A DNA stretch of 8,208 nt from assembly GCA_016195505.1 (NCBI GenBank), contig JACPZN010000116.1, positions 1-8,208 of the forward strand, written 5' to 3'. The notes below the pieces were generated by a model. That model was not told the origin of the DNA and ran no database searches. It saw only the letters and a list, made by a program, of their open reading frames with translations. The stretch is from Nitrospirota bacterium (GTDB lineage: Bacteria; Nitrospirota; Nitrospiria; Nitrospirales; Nitrospiraceae). Positions 5,906-8,208 of this stretch are shown here, in pieces (the stretch's first letter is position 1; the number at the start of each line of letters is the position of its first letter). The translations under genes and the position numbers were made by a program.

Positions 5906-7102
5906 GTGGGACGGCATCTGCATTTCGATTGTTTCTCGGGAATCAGCGGAGACATGGTACTGGGTGCGCTGGTGAGTGCCGGTCTGCCTTGGGCTCAATT
6001 GGTGAACGGGCTAAAGCACCTCAAGCTCAACAGCTACCGCTTGCGCAAACGAGAAGTCCGTCGCGGCGCGCTTCACGCAACGAAGGTGGATGTCCTCATC
6101 CAGCGTGGATTTCATCGACCCTTGACCTTGTCGCGCATTCGACGGATTCTTTCCGCCAGCACGTTGCCGGATTCCGTGAAGAAGCAGAGTCGGTCGGTCT
6201 TTGACCAACTGGCTGAAGCAGAAGGTCTCGCTCATCGAGTCGACTCCAGAGACGTTCATTTTCATGAAGTAGGCGTCGTGGATTCTTTTATCGATGTCGT
6301 GGGCAGCGTTCTGGGTTGCCACCTCTTAAACGTCACGCGAGTCACGGCGTCGGCCATCAATGTGGGAGCCGGTACGATTCAGACCTCGCATGGCCTGTTG
6401 CCGGTACCGGGGCCGGCCGTGGCGGCACTGGCGAAAGGGATTCCGATTTATTCCGACGGCCCACGCTGCGAGCTGGCGACTCCCACAGGCGTGGCGTTGC
6501 TTCGGACGCTGACATCGGAGTTCGGTCCTGTTTCCGTGATGGCGACTGCCTCGATTGGGTATGGTGCCGGCGATCGAGATCCAGAAGGGTGGCCGAACGC
6601 GTTGCGCGTGTTCCTCTCGGAAGAGTCCACCCAAGTGGGGCGTCCGACCGATCGCGTGGTGCAGATCGAAACAAACCTCGACGACCTGAACCCGCAAACC
6701 TATGAGCATGTGATGGAGCGGCTCTTTTCCGTCGGTGCGGTGGATGTCGCGTTGATACCCGTTATTATGAAACGGAGCCGGCCGGGTGTGATTCTGAGTT
6801 GTCTCTCCGGGCGCGACCGGACCGATGCCGTGCTCGAAGTCCTCTTTCAGGAAACCACTGCCCTGGGTGTGCGTATTCAGGAATTGGCTCGGCAGATTCT
6901 GCCTCGACGATTCGTTGCCGTAAAGACCCAGGGTGGAATCGTCCGCATGAAGGTTGCCGAAGTGGGTGCCGAATGGGAGAAAGCCGCACCGGAACATGCC
7001 GACTGCAAGAAAGTCGCAGACCGTACCGGTCGTCCGCTCAAGGACGTGATGGAAGAAGCGATGCTTGTCTATAGGCAAAAACAAGGCAAAAGTAAAGAGT
7101 AG
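5906..7102 (+). CDS. larC: Nickel-pincer cofactor biosynthesis protein LarC (uninterrupted)
   Basis: LarC is the CTP-dependent cyclometallase that inserts nickel into the pyridinium bis-thiocarboxylate nucleotide, the last step of nickel-pincer cofactor synthesis. The 398-aa protein has the family N terminus HLHFDCFSGISGDMVLGAL (4-22), DVHFHEVGVVDSFIDVVGSV (116-135) with H118 and H120, NVGAGTIQTSHGLLPVPGPA (152-171), CELATPTGVALL (188-199) and GYGAGDRDPEGWPNALRV (218-235). It continues without a break into the LarC2-type part, ETNLDDLNPQ (255-264) and PVIMKRSRPGVIL (285-297), the CTP-site region. In Lactobacillus plantarum the two halves need a programmed frameshift; none is needed here. The His-rich linker of some LarCs is absent. 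The GTG at 5906 is fixed by an in-frame TGA immediately before it and has a G-run Shine-Dalgarno at 5896-5901. The last nine residues (RQKQGKSKE) come from a heptamer tract. It was formerly called DUF111. Confidence 0.95.
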   Translation: MGRHLHFDCFSGISGDMVLGALVSAGLPWAQLVNGLKHLKLNSYRLRKREVRRGALHATKVDVLIQRGFHRPLTLSRIRRILSASTLPDSVKKQSRSVFDQLAEAEGLAHRVDSRDVHFHEVGVVDSFIDVVGSVLGCHLLNVTRVTASAINVGAGTIQTSHGLLPVPGPAVAALAKGIPIYSDGPRCELATPTGVALLRTLTSEFGPVSVMATASIGYGAGDRDPEGWPNALRVFLSEESTQVGRPTDRVVQIETNLDDLNPQTYEHVMERLFSVGAVDVALIPVIMKRSRPGVILSCLSGRDRTDAVLEVLFQETTALGVRIQELARQILPRRFVAVKTQGGIVRMKVAEVGAEWEKAAPEHADCKKVADRTGRPLKDVMEEAMLVYRQKQGKSKE

Positions 7103-7154
7103 AAAGTTAGAAGTATGGTCGAAACGTTTTCCACTTACCTTTTGCCTCTTACCT
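7073..7154. repeat. 7-bp-periodic tract ending larC, with arms of opposite sense
   Basis: From 7087 four successive heptamers end in AGT (7087-7114: CAAAAGT, AAAGAGT, AGAAAGT, TAGAAGT), preceded by two looser A-rich units from 7073. On the other side CTTACCT, TTTGCCT and CTTACCT are consecutive (7134-7154). The pyrimidine arm is roughly complementary to the purine arm (GGCAAAA versus TTTTGCC), so pairing is possible. The first arm encodes the end of LarC; the second stops 13 bp before the antiporter start. Confidence 0.65.
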
Positions 7155-7167
7155 TGGCGGTCAGCCT

Positions 7168-8166
7168 GTGACCGTTCTGTTCGACGTCCTCCTCTTCATC
7201 GTATCTGTCGGGGTCACGCTGGGTGGATGTGCGCTCTTTACCAACGCCATCGAATGGTTGGGGAAACGACTTGGCATTTCCGAAGGCGCCGTCGGCAGCA
7301 TTTTTGCCGCGATCGGCACGACCTTGCCGGAAACCTCAATCCCGATCATCGCCATTTTCTTTGGGGAAGGACGGGAAGAAGCCGAAGTAGGATTGGGCGC
7401 CATTCTGGGTGCCCCGTTCATGCTCAGTACGCTGGTACTGCCGATTCTGGCGCTCTTGCTGGTGCTCTACGCACGCGCGGGCAAGCGCACCGCGCGATTT
7501 CATCTCAACTATCGCGAAGTTGGAACCGATCTTACCTTTTTCTTGATCGGTTACATTGTCGCGTTGGGCTGCGCCTTCATACCGTCTCGACTCATTCATA
7601 CCATCGCGGCAATCGCATTGATCGTTCTGTATATCTATTACATGAAGCTCAAATTCAGCGCGACGGATCAGGAGGAAGAAGGAGCAAGCCAGTTGGAACC
7701 GCTTCTCTTCGACAAAGCCGCGGGCACGCCCTCTTATCTCATGGTCGGCCTTCAAGCGCTCATGGGCTTGGCTGGATTAATCTTGGGCGCACACCTGTTT
7801 GTCACCGCAGCCGAAATGATGGCGGGCACGCTTGCGATGTCGCCGCTGATCTTGGCGTTGCTCATTGCGCCCCTCGCGACCGAGCTGCCGGAAATGTCTA
7901 ACAGTTTTCTTTGGCTCTATCGCAAAAAAGATCGCCTCGCTGTGGCCAATGTAACAGGCGCAATGGTCTTTCAAGGGACCTTCCCGGTCTCGGTAGGCTT
8001 GCTGGGGACCGAATGGGCCATTGTGCCTCCTGCTTCGACCACGATGGTGCTGGCCGTACAGGCGGCGGGGTTCTGCCTGCTTCAAATTCTAATCGGTGGT
8101 CATTGGCGGCCATGGTTGCTGAGTACCACCGCCGTCCTTTATATAGGCTATACGCTGTATCTCTAA
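7168..8166 (+). CDS. CaCA-family cation antiporter (Na+/Ca2+ exchanger-like)
   Basis: This is an inner-membrane protein of the Ca2+/cation antiporter superfamily, 332 aa, with about ten hydrophobic segments. It carries both alpha-repeats: the first is GSIFAAIGTTLPETSIPIIA (43-62, E55) and the second IAPLATELPEMSNSFLW (233-249, E239 and E242), with the repeat continuing through NVTGAMVFQGTFPVS (261-275). The acidic residues in these repeats bind the transported cation in the family. A charged loop (about 163-188, DQEEEGASQLE) separates the two halves, fitting the usual inverted five-plus-five topology. The start is the GTG at 7168; upstream sequence is heptamer repeat with only a weak Shine-Dalgarno (GGCGG at 7156-7160). 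A few bases' shift of the start is possible, although the N-terminal helix fits. The cation (Ca2+, Na+, K+ or Mn2+) cannot be told from sequence. Readthrough from larC (66 bp gap) is plausible. Confidence 0.88.
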   Translation: MTVLFDVLLFIVSVGVTLGGCALFTNAIEWLGKRLGISEGAVGSIFAAIGTTLPETSIPIIAIFFGEGREEAEVGLGAILGAPFMLSTLVLPILALLLVLYARAGKRTARFHLNYREVGTDLTFFLIGYIVALGCAFIPSRLIHTIAAIALIVLYIYYMKLKFSATDQEEEGASQLEPLLFDKAAGTPSYLMVGLQALMGLAGLILGAHLFVTAAEMMAGTLAMSPLILALLIAPLATELPEMSNSFLWLYRKKDRLAVANVTGAMVFQGTFPVSVGLLGTEWAIVPPASTTMVLAVQAAGFCLLQILIGGHWRPWLLSTTAVLYIGYTLYL

Positions 8167-8180
8167 GCATTCTGAAGATG

Positions 8181-8208
8181 TGATGAGTGATGGGTGATGG
8201 GTAGTAAG
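8181..8208. repeat. 7-bp tandem repeat (TGATGRG), cut by the window end
   Basis: TGATGAG (8181-8187) and TGATGGG (8188-8194, 8195-8201) are exact consecutive heptamers, followed by a degenerate TAGTAAG to the last base. It starts 14 bp after the antiporter stop and probably continues beyond the window. It belongs to the same class of heptamer arrays as the other three tracts. Confidence 0.7.

Noticed and set aside
5734..5955. N-terminal extension of the - strand Ig-like gene (74 more residues)
   Set aside because: It overlaps the larC start antisense, lacks protein-like features, and would bury the signal peptide seen from the ATG at 5733.
6640..6670. Possible programmed frameshift in larC as in Lactobacillus plantarum
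   Set aside because: The frame is continuous through the LarC1/LarC2 junction and all motifs lie in one ORF.
6326..7084. Long - strand open frame of 252 codons inside larC
   Set aside because: It is fully antisense to a clear LarC coding sequence, is rich in Arg/His/Gly as expected of a shadow frame, and matches no family I recognise.
7065..7901. 278-codon + strand frame overlapping larC's end and the antiporter
   Set aside because: It is out of frame with the antiporter, whose alpha-repeats and membrane helices are unmistakable. Its composition (Arg, His, Ser, Cys) is that of a shadow.
8181..8208. Start of a CRISPR array or VNTR minisatellite
   Set aside because: The units are 7 bp without spacers, so this is not CRISPR. 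It fits the heptamer tracts elsewhere in the window.

Overview
The window (about 57% GC by eye, densely coded) looks like a chromosomal segment from an environmental bacterium with a Gram-negative envelope, since it encodes a signal-peptide-bearing outer-membrane beta-barrel. I suspect a Nitrospira-like (Nitrospirota) genome from the gene mix and from the 7-bp-periodic intergenic tracts. That is an impression and was not tested. No phage, transposon, tRNA, rRNA or CRISPR is visible.

Layout. Bases 1-1804 (+) hold a translationally coupled pair: a 5'-truncated gene of the LOR/SDH-domain (TIGR00300-type) ornithine cyclodeaminase family, then a stand-alone arginine dihydrolase / amidinotransferase-fold hydrolase. 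Together they look like a split, order-reversed version of the cyanobacterial ArgZ/AgrE enzyme that turns arginine into ornithine and then proline. Bases 1908-3077 (-) hold a zinc-ribbon membrane protein and an outer-membrane beta-barrel protein. A consensus sigma-70 promoter at 3258-3286 precedes gpsA (glycerol-3-phosphate dehydrogenase), which overlaps larB by 4 bp. A small secreted protein with a FlgD-type Ig-like domain lies convergently at 5182-5733 (-). larC follows at 5906-7102 (+) with its own candidate promoter. A CaCA-family cation/Ca2+ antiporter ends the window (7168-8166, +).

How it fits together. LarB and LarC are two of the three enzymes (LarB, LarE, LarC) that make the nickel-pincer nucleotide (NPN), the cofactor of lactate racemase LarA. 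LarA and LarE are not in this window. The only plausible NPN user here is the LOR/SDH-type cyclodeaminase at the left edge, which is rich in conserved histidines. I recall, without being able to verify it here, that some members of this family are annotated as NPN-dependent. The segment may therefore combine an arginine-to-proline route with part of the maturation machinery for its nickel cofactor.

Four intergenic tracts (about 1811-1897, 5105-5181, 7073-7154, 8181-8208) share a 7-bp period although each has a different word. Two of them run into gene ends and encode the last residues of LarB and LarC. They resemble the heptameric STRR repeats known in cyanobacteria and are the most unusual non-coding feature here.
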